A stretch of DNA of 64,000 nucleotides, from assembly GCA_017433855.1 (NCBI GenBank), contig JAFRGM010000004.1, positions 82,025-146,024 of the forward strand, given 5' to 3'. The translations under genes and the position numbers were made by a program. Below the pieces are notes generated by a model that saw only the letters and a program-made list of their open reading frames with translations, had not been told where the DNA came from and did no database searches. Origin of the DNA: Candidatus Saccharimonadota bacterium (GTDB lineage Bacteria > Patescibacteriota > Saccharimonadia > Saccharimonadales > Saccharimonadaceae). Shown one piece after another: positions 8,567-17,983 of the stretch. Every line of letters begins with the position of its first letter. The stretch's first letter is position 1.

Positions 8567-9177
8567 TGTATATCGTAATCGAAGGCCAAGATGGTACTGG
8601 AAAATCTACTCAAGTACGCCTGCTAAAAGAATATTACGAAAAGCAAAACAAAGAAGTCGCAGTAATGGACGAGCCAGACGGTGACCTAGAAGTGGCACAT
8701 GATATTCATGACTTATTAGTTGTGCGTGGCAAACAATACAATATGGAACCAATGACAAATGTATTATTATTTACCGCTGCGCGTTCAGAACTTTGGCGAA
8801 AAATCGCTGAGCCAGTCTTAAAGCGTGATGGCATCGTCATCTCTGCACGCAATTACTGGTCGACATTGGCCTATCAAGGGTATGGCGAAGGTGTTTCAAA
8901 AAGTAAAATTATTAAAATTACCCACGAAGCCTTGCCAGACAAGTACTGTAAGCCTGACAAAAGTTTCATCCTGACCGTTTCAGATAAAATTCGCTTAGAG
9001 CGACAAGGCGAGCGTGGCAAGGCAATAGAAACTTTCGAGGCAAAACCGGATGACTTTCAACAAAGAGTTAACGCCGCCTATCCAAAAATCGCTAAAGAAT
9101 TTGACGTCCCAGTCATTGATGCTTCCGGCACTATCGACGAAGTTTTTGCAAAAATTCTAGAAGAACTAAATAAATAA
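8566..9177 (+). CDS. tmk: Thymidylate kinase
   Basis: A protein of 203 residues starting MYIVIEGQDGTGKST, with the P-loop at residues 7-14. A DEPDGD segment replaces the usual EPGGT of dTMP kinases. The ATG at 8566 shares a base with the tdk stop and is preceded by AAGGAG inside tdk. It converts dTMP to dTDP. With tdk and the dCMP deaminase this gives a salvage-based route to dTTP. Confidence 0.9.
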   Translation: MYIVIEGQDGTGKSTQVRLLKEYYEKQNKEVAVMDEPDGDLEVAHDIHDLLVVRGKQYNMEPMTNVLLFTAARSELWRKIAEPVLKRDGIVISARNYWSTLAYQGYGEGVSKSKIIKITHEALPDKYCKPDKSFILTVSDKIRLERQGERGKAIETFEAKPDDFQQRVNAAYPKIAKEFDVPVIDASGTIDEVFAKILEELNK

Positions 9178-9323
9178 ATAAATAAAATTACAAGCATTGA
9201 GCAAACCCGACAAAAATAACATTTTCACAAGTCGAGTACGGTACTGAAATACCGGCGCAGACTTGCCTGGAAATGTTATTTTTATCGGACGTGCAGCGAA
9301 AGCGAGTAATTTTATTTATTTAG
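9173..9323. repeat. Nested inverted repeats between tmk and the ABC exporter
   Basis: Outer arms at 9173-9191 and 9306-9323 (A/T-rich, 17 bp) enclose inner arms at 9207-9224 and 9271-9288 (about 17 of 18 bp). These enclose a short hairpin CAAGTC...CGGTA...TACCG...GACTTG. The convergent position means it can end transcripts from both sides. It does not share the core of the in-gene elements, but the architecture (long variable stem around a structured centre) is similar. Confidence 0.7.
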
Positions 9324-9359
9324 TTCCCCACCATGGCAGGCACCGAAAAAACTTATTAC

Positions 9360-11138
9360 CTAGTTCTCTGCAAATTGCGAATTATACAAGTCGGCATAGA
9401 ACCCACCGGCCTTTAGTAGCGAGTTATGATTTCCCTGCTCTACAATTTCGCCATCGCGCATCACTAAAATCAAATCCGCATTGCGAATCGTAGAAAGCCG
9501 ATGCGCAATTACAAAAGATGTCCTACCGCTCGTTAATTTTTCAAACGAGTCCTGAATCAAATGTTCGGTTCTGGTGTCTACGTTGGAAGTCGCCTCGTCC
9601 AAAATCATCATCGGCGGGTTAGCCACCATCGCACGCGCAATTGTTAGCAGCTGCTTTTCTCCTGCCGAAATATTGTCAGAGTCTTCCGAAATCATAGTGT
9701 TGTATCCATGCGGCAAGGCCTCCACGATGTGTTCAATATTACAAAACTTCGCCACCTCCTGTATGTCTTTGAGGGAAGCGTTTTTGCGCCCATACTTCAA
9801 GTTTTCTTCCACGCTGCCAGAAAATAGCCAAGTGTCTTGCAAGACCATACCAAACAATTGTCTAACATCTGCCCGCTTCATTTTATTGATTGGCACTCCA
9901 TCCACAGTAATGTATCCAGAAGTTGGCTCATAGAACCGCATTAGCAAATTGATTACGGTAGTTTTGCCGGCGCCGGTTGGCCCCACAATTGCGACATTGG
10001 TGCCAGATTTAACTTTCACTGAGAAGTGCTTGATGATTGGCGTTTTGCCATCATAGCTAAAGTCTACATCATGAAACTCTACTTCACCCTTAACCTTTGC
10101 AACTTCCATTGCTGGGTCTTCATCTGGCGTTTCTTCTTTTTCGCTTAAGAATTCAAAAATCCTTTCGCTAGCCGCCAAGATAGACTGAATTGTTGCGGTA
10201 GTCGAAGCAATTTCGGTAATTGGGCGATTAAACCTCGATACGTATTGAATAAAAGCCTGAATACTACCAATACTAAGATTGCCGTCAATCACAAACATAC
10301 CGCCCAAAATACAAATCGCAATATAACCTAGGTTCGTAAAAACGTGTGTTACCGGAAATGATAAAGAGGAGAAAACCTGCGCTCTTGTTGCGGCTTTTGC
10401 AAGTTTTTGGTTGGTGGCATTAAAACTGTCCGACGCGGTTTTTTCGTATGAATTAGATTTTATGATGATAATTCCCGCATAATCTTCTTCGATTTTGCTA
10501 TTAAGTGTACCCAAAGTATTTTGTTGTTCGCGGAAATACTTTTGTGCAAAATTGGTAATTCCGCCCACTACCAGCACTGAAATAGGTACCACTACAAACG
10601 ATACCAGCGATAATGGCACGCTGATGGTAAGCATCATAATCATTACGCCAATTAGAATTGTCAAACTCAACGATATGTCAGCAATTTCCTGGGACATCGA
10701 AGTCGTCAAAACGTCTACGTCATTAGTCATCCTGGATAATGTGTCGCCAAACTTATGCTTATCAAAATACGAAATCGGCAAGTTGGAAATTTTAGTGATT
10801 ATTTTCTCACGCAAATCTTTGGTGTAGTTGGCCGATACCACCGCCAACACAAACGCCTGCGCATATTGCAAAACTGCCGACAGCGCAAAAAGTATGATTA
10901 CCATAATAGCTTTACTGCCTACCGCGCCCCAGTCGATATTCGGATAAGTGTCAACCGCAATGTTGGTCATGTCGCCAAGTAGTTTCGGTACAAATAACCC
11001 TAGTACCGCCGAGCCTACCGCCAGTAATACTGATAGTAGAATTGGCAACCAATACGGTTTAACGGAATGCAGAAACTCTTTGAAAGCAAACTTGACATTC
11101 TTTGCTCTCATGGTTGTGGTTTTACCGTGTGGCTCCAT
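9360..11138 (-). CDS. ABC exporter half-transporter, consensus ATPase site
   Basis: A type I ABC exporter of 592 residues: six membrane helices in about 1-330, then a nucleotide-binding domain with Walker A GPTGAGKTT, a variant signature SAGEKQLLTIARA, Walker B ILDEATS with the catalytic Glu, and H-loop AHRLST. The start at 11138 follows AAAGGAG and overlaps the partner gene by 17 bp. The partner has a degenerate catalytic site, so the two probably form an asymmetric LmrCD/EfrAB-type heterodimer exporting drugs, lipids or peptides. The substrate is unknown. Confidence 0.9.
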   Translation of the reverse strand: MEPHGKTTTMRAKNVKFAFKEFLHSVKPYWLPILLSVLLAVGSAVLGLFVPKLLGDMTNIAVDTYPNIDWGAVGSKAIMVIILFALSAVLQYAQAFVLAVVSANYTKDLREKIITKISNLPISYFDKHKFGDTLSRMTNDVDVLTTSMSQEIADISLSLTILIGVMIMMLTISVPLSLVSFVVVPISVLVVGGITNFAQKYFREQQNTLGTLNSKIEEDYAGIIIIKSNSYEKTASDSFNATNQKLAKAATRAQVFSSLSFPVTHVFTNLGYIAICILGGMFVIDGNLSIGSIQAFIQYVSRFNRPITEIASTTATIQSILAASERIFEFLSEKEETPDEDPAMEVAKVKGEVEFHDVDFSYDGKTPIIKHFSVKVKSGTNVAIVGPTGAGKTTVINLLMRFYEPTSGYITVDGVPINKMKRADVRQLFGMVLQDTWLFSGSVEENLKYGRKNASLKDIQEVAKFCNIEHIVEALPHGYNTMISEDSDNISAGEKQLLTIARAMVANPPMMILDEATSNVDTRTEHLIQDSFEKLTSGRTSFVIAHRLSTIRNADLILVMRDGEIVEQGNHNSLLKAGGFYADLYNSQFAEN

Positions 11139-12873
11139 GCATCTCCTTTCTAAACTCAGCTTCCGATAATTGTGATTTTACGATCGATTGATATATCTTA
11201 CATTTGGCTAATAGCTCTCGGTGTGTACCCTTCCCCACCATCCGTCCTTTATCTAGCACCACGATTTGGTCAGCGTCTTTAATAGTGCTAACACGCTGTG
11301 CTACAATCAGCACTACCGCATCTTCTGTGATGGGCTTTAGTGCCGCCCTCAATCTTGCATCGGTTTTCATATCTAGCGCCGAAAAAGCATCATCAAATAC
11401 AAAGATATCAGGTTTTTTACAAACCGCTCTCGCAATAGAGAGCCGCTGCTTTTGTCCGCCCGACACATTCGTGCCGCCCTGCGCAATGCGAGCATCATAT
11501 CCGCCCGGCAGTTTTTCAATAAAGCCAGCCGCTTGAGCCACTTCCGCCGCTTTTCTCACATCATCCGAAGTTGCGTTCGGCGCACCAAATTTAATATTGG
11601 ATTTTACTGTCCCTGCAAACAGTACCCCACGTTGTGGCACTAGGCCAATCTTTCGCATTAAATCGTCTTTTTCGTAATCTTTTACGTTGATGCCATCTAC
11701 TAACACTTCGCCGCTCGTCGCTTCGTAAAACCTCGGTACTAGATTAATCAAAGTGGATTTTCCAGAGCCGGTAGAGCCAATGAAGGCCGTAGTCTTGCCA
11801 GCCTCCGCCCTAAAAGTAATGCCGTCTAGTACCTTCTCTGACGTATCCGAATATCTAAAATCTACCTTTCTAAACTCCACCGACGCCCGCTTTTCTGGCA
11901 GCCCATGCGTCTTTTTAGCGTAGTGGATTTTGGGGCTAGTCTTTAATACCTCGTTAATTCTTCCGGCCGACACATTGGCGCGCGGAATCATAATGAAAAA
12001 TAGCGACAACATTAAGAATGACATCATCACAAAAGTAACGTATTCAGCAAACGCTGTCATATTGCCAAGATACCTAAAATCTTGGTTGAGCAGCGAAATC
12101 CCAATCCAAGAACACAGCAAAGTTGTGCCGTTAAAAATGATATTAATTAGTGGGTTTTGCAACTCCAAGATTCTGTCTATAAAAATCAAAAGACGCGTTA
12201 ATTCATCATTGGCGCGGGTAAACTTTTTGTGCTCCAGTTTTTCGTTATTAAAAGCCCGCACTACTTTTAGCCCAGTAAGATTCTCGCGCGTAATAAGCGT
12301 AATTTTATCTACCAAATTTTGGAATATTTTGAACTTCGGCGCTACCACCGTCATAATCACAATTACCGAAATCACCACCGCAGCTATGCCCACTACGATA
12401 ATCCAGCTCATTTCTGGTGCTGTCTGCACTGCCATCACTAGGCCCATCACACAAAACAACGGCGCTCTTAGCAACATGGATAGCATCATGGTGATAATCA
12501 TTTGTATCTGGTTTACGTCATTGGTAGTGCGCGTAATCAAGCTGGCTGTACTGTAGTTTTTCAGACTTGTCATGTTAAAAGATAGTACTTTCTGAAAAAT
12601 CGCCGCACGCAAATCACGCGAAAAATACGCCCCCACCTTCGCCGAAAAATAGCTCGCCACAAAAGAAGTCAGCGCCGATATCATAGCCAGCAGTAGCATA
12701 ATGCCACCGTCGCGCCACACTACATCCATATCGCTTGCCACGATGCCGTTATTAATGATGTCGGCCATCATAGCTGGCAGCTGCAAAGTGGTATAAACTT
12801 GTGCCCCAGTCGCCACCAGTAAAATAATCACTTGCCACCAATAAGGTTTCAAAAAGCGTAACAATTTAAACAT
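11122..12873 (-). CDS. ABC exporter half-transporter, degenerate ATPase site
   Basis: A type I ABC exporter of 583 residues with Walker A GSTGSGKST and signature VSGGQKQRLSIARA. Walker B reads FVFDDAFSALD, with Asp in place of the catalytic Glu, and the switch region reads AQRVST instead of the usual H-loop His. That pattern marks the degenerate member of a heterodimer with the downstream gene. A TATAAT box ends 7 bases before the ATG, which suggests a leaderless mRNA for the two-gene operon. Confidence 0.9.
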   Translation of the reverse strand: MFKLLRFLKPYWWQVIILLVATGAQVYTTLQLPAMMADIINNGIVASDMDVVWRDGGIMLLLAMISALTSFVASYFSAKVGAYFSRDLRAAIFQKVLSFNMTSLKNYSTASLITRTTNDVNQIQMIITMMLSMLLRAPLFCVMGLVMAVQTAPEMSWIIVVGIAAVVISVIVIMTVVAPKFKIFQNLVDKITLITRENLTGLKVVRAFNNEKLEHKKFTRANDELTRLLIFIDRILELQNPLINIIFNGTTLLCSWIGISLLNQDFRYLGNMTAFAEYVTFVMMSFLMLSLFFIMIPRANVSAGRINEVLKTSPKIHYAKKTHGLPEKRASVEFRKVDFRYSDTSEKVLDGITFRAEAGKTTAFIGSTGSGKSTLINLVPRFYEATSGEVLVDGINVKDYEKDDLMRKIGLVPQRGVLFAGTVKSNIKFGAPNATSDDVRKAAEVAQAAGFIEKLPGGYDARIAQGGTNVSGGQKQRLSIARAVCKKPDIFVFDDAFSALDMKTDARLRAALKPITEDAVVLIVAQRVSTIKDADQIVVLDKGRMVGKGTHRELLAKCKIYQSIVKSQLSEAEFRKEMHGATR

Positions 12874-12892
12874 ATCTACTATTATACCGCAT

Positions 12893-14923
12893 TTACTCGC
12901 AAGTGCCTAGTTTTAAATCTTTTAAGAGTCCACGCATTTTCAAATAATGTTCCAAAGAATCATATTCGCCATGATTGTATTTGCCAGTCGCAATCTCAGT
13001 GGCCGCACTAATTCCGACATAACGATAGTGCCAAGTTTCAAATAGTCCCGTCGAACCATTTTCGTCCACATTAAGAGGCTCGCTCATCGGCCCGCCCGCC
13101 CAAGCCTCTGGGAACCTATCAATAAAACCATATTTATATGAATTTTCTCGTAGCCATTGCCAATCTGGGTGCTGACTGTAGTCGTCGGTGTTCAGTGCAC
13201 TGCCGTAGGCGGTATCGATTAAGTCGCAGGTTAATCCAGTATGATGATCGCTCGCGCCGGTGGCGGCGCATAGCCTTCCGCAACTTGTCCCCACCGACCT
13301 AAAACACGACATGGTGCCCATTTCGTGTCCTGGAAATGCTGCCCGATAATCTTCTAGCATTGTTGCTAAATGTTCTGCCGCTTCCGGGTCTAGTAAATTA
13401 TCGCCATTCCAGCTGTGCATTTCTGGTATGCCATAAGTTTTGGACAAGCTAATCATCTCGCCGCGTCTAGCGCTAATAAAATTCGTGTCCACTGTGTAGT
13501 TAGGGTTTATTAGCATCAATTTACCATATTTGATTGTGCAGTTATTAGACGGCGCATTGGTAATTGGCGTTAAAGTTTCTGTCGCCACGTTATCTTCAGA
13601 CTCCGTAGTATGATTTTCATTTTCAGGAGTAAGATTTTCCGCAGTTGCGTCCGAAGTATTTTCTTCCCTGTTATTTTCATCAAAATCATCTAAATCTTCA
13701 AAAGTATGATTTTCATCATCGGGAGTATGTTTTTGATAACCAAAAGCATGCAAAAATCTTTGCCATAGACTCGGCGTCGCTACATATTCATCCGCTGCAA
13801 CTGCGATGGAATAATTCTGGTGACCAAGTTGTATTTTTAGAGTGCCATTTTGGTCGGTCATAGCTAAATCGGCCCCAGCTTCAGCTCCATCCCAACCTAT
13901 ACCGGTAATTTTTTCGGTCGCTCTAATCGGTATCTTGCCGGTCCACCAACTATCATAGTAGCCTACCACCTCGCCAGTCTGCACTAAGTCGGTTTCTTTA
14001 AGGGTTTCCTGTGCGGATTTTACAATCGCTAGGCTGTCAGCAAACGAATCGCCACGCGTTTTGGCGCCCGTTAATGCTATCGTCACAATATGGTCGCCAA
14101 GATAATAACCACTCACTAGGCAGTAGCCCGATGCGTCACCGATATAGCCAGTTTTGATACCAGCCACCTGATTTTCGCCGAGTATCTGGTTGGTATTATG
14201 TAAAACTCCCGCTACTGGCACAGCACGTTCCTTTAACCCTACAATTTCTGCGAGTACGGGCTGCGCTAAAACCCTAGCCCCGATTTTTGCCAAGTCGGAG
14301 GTCGTACTGGTGGTGCTAGCGTCAAAACCACTTGCGTCTATTCCCACCGTAGTCTGCTGGATGCCCCACTCGCTGAGCATTTTAGTGGCATACTCGCGGT
14401 AGTTGTCTAGCGAGCCAAATGCCCAGATAGCGAGCGTATCCGCCATATTGTTAGATGACGGCAAAAACACTGAGGCTAATGCATTATATTGCGAAATCTC
14501 CTCGCCCACCGCTACCGCCGAGGTAGAACCGCCATTCTGTAAATACCAACTATACAAATTATAATACTCATCCGTAATAGTAATAGTTTCGCCCGCTTCG
14601 CCCAAGTTAAAAGGCTTCTTTTGCATGATAGCTAGCCCTAAAATCATCTTAGCGGTACTTGCTGTGGGGTAGATTTCGTCGCTATCGGCGTAAACAATAT
14701 CGCCGTCCACCGCTATTGCATAGCGGCTACTGCTTAGCCCTTCTAGTGTATCAACCTGCGCAAACGCTGGTGCGGTATAATTCACTACAAGCTGTAGCTC
14801 GTTGTCGCTTGTAACCATCCGGATAACTATGAAGGTCAAAATCCCGACTAAAGCAATCGCCACTGGCAGCTTCCACCACTTAAGAAAAGACTTTCGTCGT
14901 CTAGCTTGTGGATTATTTGGCAT
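12893..14923 (-). CDS. Double D,D-carboxypeptidase: serine (DacA-like) plus zinc (VanY-like) domains
   Basis: A protein of 676 residues with an N-terminal membrane anchor (about 17-37). Residues about 60-330 are a penicillin-binding-protein-5-type serine peptidase: TASTAKM (SxxK), SSNNMAD (SxN) and a KTGYIG (KTG) box. An acidic Asn/Glu/Thr-rich linker (about 385-450) follows. Residues about 460-650 are a LAS/VanY metallopeptidase: SDHHTGLTCDL (HxxxxxxD) and ETWHYRYVG. Both activities trim the terminal D-Ala of peptidoglycan stem peptides. Having serine and zinc enzymes in one chain is unusual. The gene overlaps the upstream flippase-like gene by 11 bp. Confidence 0.9.
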   Translation of the reverse strand: MPNNPQARRRKSFLKWWKLPVAIALVGILTFIVIRMVTSDNELQLVVNYTAPAFAQVDTLEGLSSSRYAIAVDGDIVYADSDEIYPTASTAKMILGLAIMQKKPFNLGEAGETITITDEYYNLYSWYLQNGGSTSAVAVGEEISQYNALASVFLPSSNNMADTLAIWAFGSLDNYREYATKMLSEWGIQQTTVGIDASGFDASTTSTTSDLAKIGARVLAQPVLAEIVGLKERAVPVAGVLHNTNQILGENQVAGIKTGYIGDASGYCLVSGYYLGDHIVTIALTGAKTRGDSFADSLAIVKSAQETLKETDLVQTGEVVGYYDSWWTGKIPIRATEKITGIGWDGAEAGADLAMTDQNGTLKIQLGHQNYSIAVAADEYVATPSLWQRFLHAFGYQKHTPDDENHTFEDLDDFDENNREENTSDATAENLTPENENHTTESEDNVATETLTPITNAPSNNCTIKYGKLMLINPNYTVDTNFISARRGEMISLSKTYGIPEMHSWNGDNLLDPEAAEHLATMLEDYRAAFPGHEMGTMSCFRSVGTSCGRLCAATGASDHHTGLTCDLIDTAYGSALNTDDYSQHPDWQWLRENSYKYGFIDRFPEAWAGGPMSEPLNVDENGSTGLFETWHYRYVGISAATEIATGKYNHGEYDSLEHYLKMRGLLKDLKLGTCE

Positions 14924-15965
14924 TTTTCTCCAATCTCATTTTTAGGTACGTTAGTGGCCCAATTGCGATATAAATATAGTACGAGAATAGGCGCCATACC
15001 AGCATCGCCCAAAAAATATAACCAGTAGATAGTGAGGAAAACACCGCAAAGAAAGTACCCTCCGCGGCCACGGAGTTGCCAGGGGTTGGCACAAAATACA
15101 CCGCACTTGTCACCGCTACCGTAGTGGCTAAGCATCTAAAAAAGTCCATGTCGCCGCCAAAGGCTTTAAGTACAAAATATGGAATTGCTGCCACTAAAAA
15201 CTGGAACAAAAACGCCAGCACGATAATCTTCATTAAAAGCCCACGCGTCTGCATAATCATTTTAATGGAATTAGCGTATTCATTAAGCTCAGTCTCGAGC
15301 TTGCTAAGTGCAGCTTCGCGGTCCTTAATGATGCGTATCTTAGCGAGCATCTGTATCAAAAATTGCAAAAACCGCATGGTGGCTTTTGGAAAATAGCTAA
15401 TCGCCGCAATCATAACCGGCCAAAACGCATAAAACAACAAGCCAATTAGTGCTGTCACAAGTAATGCTGGATTTTCATGAAAAACTCCACCAAAAGCAAA
15501 ACAAATTGCCGCCAGTATTAAAAACCCAACTTGCCCTATAATCATTGCTACAATCGGAATGGATGTGTCATAGCCATGTGGCAGACTGCTGTTTTTGCGC
15601 ATATAATATATTTGAAAAGGCTGTCCACCAATTGCTGCCGGTGTTATGTTGTCGTAATACTTACCAAGCATCGTCACCCGCCAGGCAATCTTCCACAACT
15701 CATGGCGGTTTGGCCGTTTGTCTGGCTCGTAAGATTTCTGCATCATCAGCGCGTATTTTGCTACGTTGATAGCCGTTGCAAGCACAAAACTTAGTATCGC
15801 CGGTATTAGCATCCACCAGTTAAGTTTAACCTCAGACAATTCCGCTGCATTTTTAGAGTTGCCAAATTCTTTAACTGCAGTTACTGCGATTACCGCAATA
15901 TTTAGTACCACAAATAGCACTATCAAAATAATGCGTTTTGAGTTCCGAAGAGATTTTTTAGCCAT
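14913..15965 (-). CDS. Flippase-like membrane protein (LPG synthase TM region family)
   Basis: A protein of 350 residues with about eight hydrophobic segments and the hallmark ITPAAIGGQPFQIYYM of the lysylphosphatidylglycerol-synthase membrane region (UPF0104/AglD-like). The catalytic aminoacyl-transfer domain of MprF is absent, so only the flippase-like part is present. A role in moving a lipid or lipid-linked intermediate across the membrane is inferred. It sits in a chain AI-2E-type gene, this gene, carboxypeptidase, with 1- and 11-bp overlaps. Confidence 0.8.
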   Translation of the reverse strand: MAKKSLRNSKRIILIVLFVVLNIAVIAVTAVKEFGNSKNAAELSEVKLNWWMLIPAILSFVLATAINVAKYALMMQKSYEPDKRPNRHELWKIAWRVTMLGKYYDNITPAAIGGQPFQIYYMRKNSSLPHGYDTSIPIVAMIIGQVGFLILAAICFAFGGVFHENPALLVTALIGLLFYAFWPVMIAAISYFPKATMRFLQFLIQMLAKIRIIKDREAALSKLETELNEYANSIKMIMQTRGLLMKIIVLAFLFQFLVAAIPYFVLKAFGGDMDFFRCLATTVAVTSAVYFVPTPGNSVAAEGTFFAVFSSLSTGYIFWAMLVWRLFSYYIYIAIGPLTYLKMRLEKNAK

Positions 15966-17071
15966 TATTCCCTTGCAGTCCTGATATTAGGATATTCGTC
16001 CATTAGTACTCTTATGCAGCCAGCAATCGGTACCGCCACGATGGCGCCGAGTAGCCCAAACATATACATACCAATTACGATTGCTACCAATATCACTACG
16101 GCCGGCAAGTTTAGAGCGTTACCCTGAATCTTTGGCGCAATAACATTGTTTTCAATTTGCGCATAGATAATGTAAATTACCGCAAAAATCACTGCCGCAA
16201 TTGGGCTAGAAAAGAGTAATAGTAAAGTCACCAAAGTACCACCAATGAATTGCCCAAACATTGGAATCAAATAGAACAGCATTGTAATAAGACCCATTGG
16301 TACAGCAATACCAGATGGCACTGCGGTAAATAATGACAAACAAAATACAATTAGCGCCGATGCTACACCATCTATCATTGCCACAATAGCCTGATGTGAA
16401 ACATAAGTAGACACTACATTAGCCATGCGCGACACCACGCGCTTAGCTACCGCCACAGGTTTCCTGTCTTCTTCGGCTGAACCAATTGCGCGCCAAAAAG
16501 CCTCCATTATACTTGGGCCTTCCAGCAGGAACAACAAGGTCAAAACTAGCACTAGCACCACCTTCATTACTACGTCCGCAACGCTGCTTACACTAGATAC
16601 GAGATTGTTGCCAAGCACTCCTAGCAAATTGTTGGATAAGTCATTAACGGCCTTGATTATTTCAGCGTGTAAATCGTCGATACCAAGATTTCGCCCAATT
16701 TCGTTAATGCCGTCCCACCCACCAAAAGTATTCTCAAAAGTTTCTGGGAAGTTTTGAACAAATTTAGAGGTTTCATTTACGACTACCGGCCCAATAATAG
16801 CAAGGATGCCGCCAATTACAATTACTACAATCAAATAGGCGAGCACCGCAGAGGCAGTTTGGTGCTTTTTTTCGGTGCCAAAATGTTTGATAAAAAAGTT
16901 ATTAACTGTGCGCACGAGTGGTTTTAGGGCCAGAGCTAGAAAAATTGATAGACCAACTACGATGAGTCCCGTCATTGCAGAATACACAAACAACAAAACT
17001 AGCCCAATACCAAGTGGTACCAGCCAAAACTTCACAAATGTTTTCAGATCAGTTTCAATAATTTTAGACAT
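15965..17071 (-). CDS. AI-2E family transporter (PF01594-type permease)
   Basis: A protein of 368 residues with the layout of the AI-2E family: paired N-terminal helices (about 15-50), a helix near 70-95, a soluble middle segment (about 105-150), and four C-terminal helices that include PSGIAVPMGLITMLFYLIP and FGLLGAIVAVPIAG. Members export small solutes or exchange ions, and the name does not prove autoinducer transport. GAGGAGG lies just before the ATG with a TACAAT box upstream. It is the first gene of a three-gene envelope operon. Confidence 0.85.
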   Translation of the reverse strand: MSKIIETDLKTFVKFWLVPLGIGLVLLFVYSAMTGLIVVGLSIFLALALKPLVRTVNNFFIKHFGTEKKHQTASAVLAYLIVVIVIGGILAIIGPVVVNETSKFVQNFPETFENTFGGWDGINEIGRNLGIDDLHAEIIKAVNDLSNNLLGVLGNNLVSSVSSVADVVMKVVLVLVLTLLFLLEGPSIMEAFWRAIGSAEEDRKPVAVAKRVVSRMANVVSTYVSHQAIVAMIDGVASALIVFCLSLFTAVPSGIAVPMGLITMLFYLIPMFGQFIGGTLVTLLLLFSSPIAAVIFAVIYIIYAQIENNVIAPKIQGNALNLPAVVILVAIVIGMYMFGLLGAIVAVPIAGCIRVLMDEYPNIRTARE

Positions 17072-17118
17072 AAACCTCCTCTATAGATTTATTGTATCAC
17101 AAATGTTATAATATGAAA

Positions 17119-17691
17119 ATGAAATTGTTGATGCATACCTGCTGTGCACCATGTAGTGTGTATTGTATAGATAGTTTGCGTGCCGAAGGCATCGAGCCGA
17201 CAGTTTTTTGGTACAACCCAAACATCCACCCCTACATCGAATATAAAACCCGCCGCGACTGTCTAAAAGATTATTGCAATTCTATTGGCGCCGAGGCTAT
17301 TTTTATGGAAGATTATGGTCTCGACGAATTCTGCAAAAATGTCGTAAACGATATCCCCAACCGGTGCGTTAATTATTGCTATAAGAAGCGCCTTACTGAG
17401 ACTGTTCGCTACGCCGCCAAACACGGCTATGATACTTTTACTACTACTTTATTGGTTTCGCCCTATCAAAAACACGAAGAGCTAATTAAAGTCTGCCAAG
17501 AACTCGAAGCCCTATCCGGAGTAAAGTTTTTGTATCGCGATTTTCGCATAGGTTTTCGTGAGGGGCAGGCTAAAGCGCGTGCGCTTGGTATGTATATGCA
17601 AAAATACTGCGGTTGCATTTTCTCCGAAGAAGACCGCTACCGTAAGCAAATAGACCGTGACCTCGCAAATTGCCCAATATTAGTAGAATAA
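17119..17691 (+). CDS. queH: Epoxyqueuosine reductase QueH
   Basis: A protein of 190 residues with MKLLMHTCCAPCS at the start and further cysteine pairs (CVNYCYKKR, KYCGC), the iron-sulfur ligands and redox cysteines of QueH (formerly DUF208). It reduces epoxyqueuosine to queuosine in tRNA. An extended -10 TGTTATAAT (to 17112) abuts an in-frame ATG at 17113; the second ATG at 17119, 6 bases away, fits a leaderless start and the family N-terminus. QueA and Tgt are at 34800-36982, so the last three steps of the pathway are covered. Confidence 0.9.
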   Translation: MKLLMHTCCAPCSVYCIDSLRAEGIEPTVFWYNPNIHPYIEYKTRRDCLKDYCNSIGAEAIFMEDYGLDEFCKNVVNDIPNRCVNYCYKKRLTETVRYAAKHGYDTFTTTLLVSPYQKHEELIKVCQELEALSGVKFLYRDFRIGFREGQAKARALGMYMQKYCGCIFSEEDRYRKQIDRDLANCPILVE

Positions 17692-17725
17692 AATACTACA
17701 ATATATTTTAAGATTATTTCAAGAC

Positions 17726-17754
17726 TAGACACTTTTAGCATAATATATTACAAT
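17726..17754 (+). promoter_or_regulatory. Promoter of the FISUMP surface-protein gene
   Basis: TAGACA (17726-17731), 17 bp, TACAAT (17749-17754). The predicted start near 17761 coincides with the first base of the inverted-repeat arm GCTACAG at 17761-17773, giving a leader of about 220 nt. Confidence 0.5.
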
Positions 17755-17760
17755 GTAATT

Positions 17761-17983
17761 GCTACAGTTCGAATAATTTTAAAAGATCGTGTGATCGTTT
17801 ATGAATGATTGCTCGGAACAATGGACCATAAAAATGACACCAGGATGGCTGTCGCGTATGGTTGATTGTTTCACGATCAATTGTTCGGACTGTAGCACCA
17901 TCGTGGTGTCATTTTTGTGCATGACCCTAATACAAGAATGACACCGCACTGTGGTTTATGGTGCTAACGGGTCGTGAGGTAAA
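17761..17983 (+). promoter_or_regulatory. Structured 5' leader with two interleaved stems
   Basis: Arm A (17761-17773) pairs with A' (17884-17896) over 13 bp with one mismatch. Arm B (17830-17842, extended by GATGG) pairs with B' (17904-17916, preceded by CCATC) and ends in TTTTT. The order is A-B-A'-B', so the stems interlock and may exclude each other. B/B' looks like an intrinsic terminator. A further GAACAAT/ATTGTTC pair (17816-17822 with 17880-17886) adds another alternative. This could be an attenuator or riboswitch-like control of the downstream surface protein. No known class is recognised. Confidence 0.5.

Noticed and set aside
13620-13740. A tandem repeat array inside the carboxypeptidase linker
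   Set aside because: The repeated ATTTTC/ATGATTTTCATC-like words arise from Glu/Asn/His-rich low-complexity coding and have no fixed unit.
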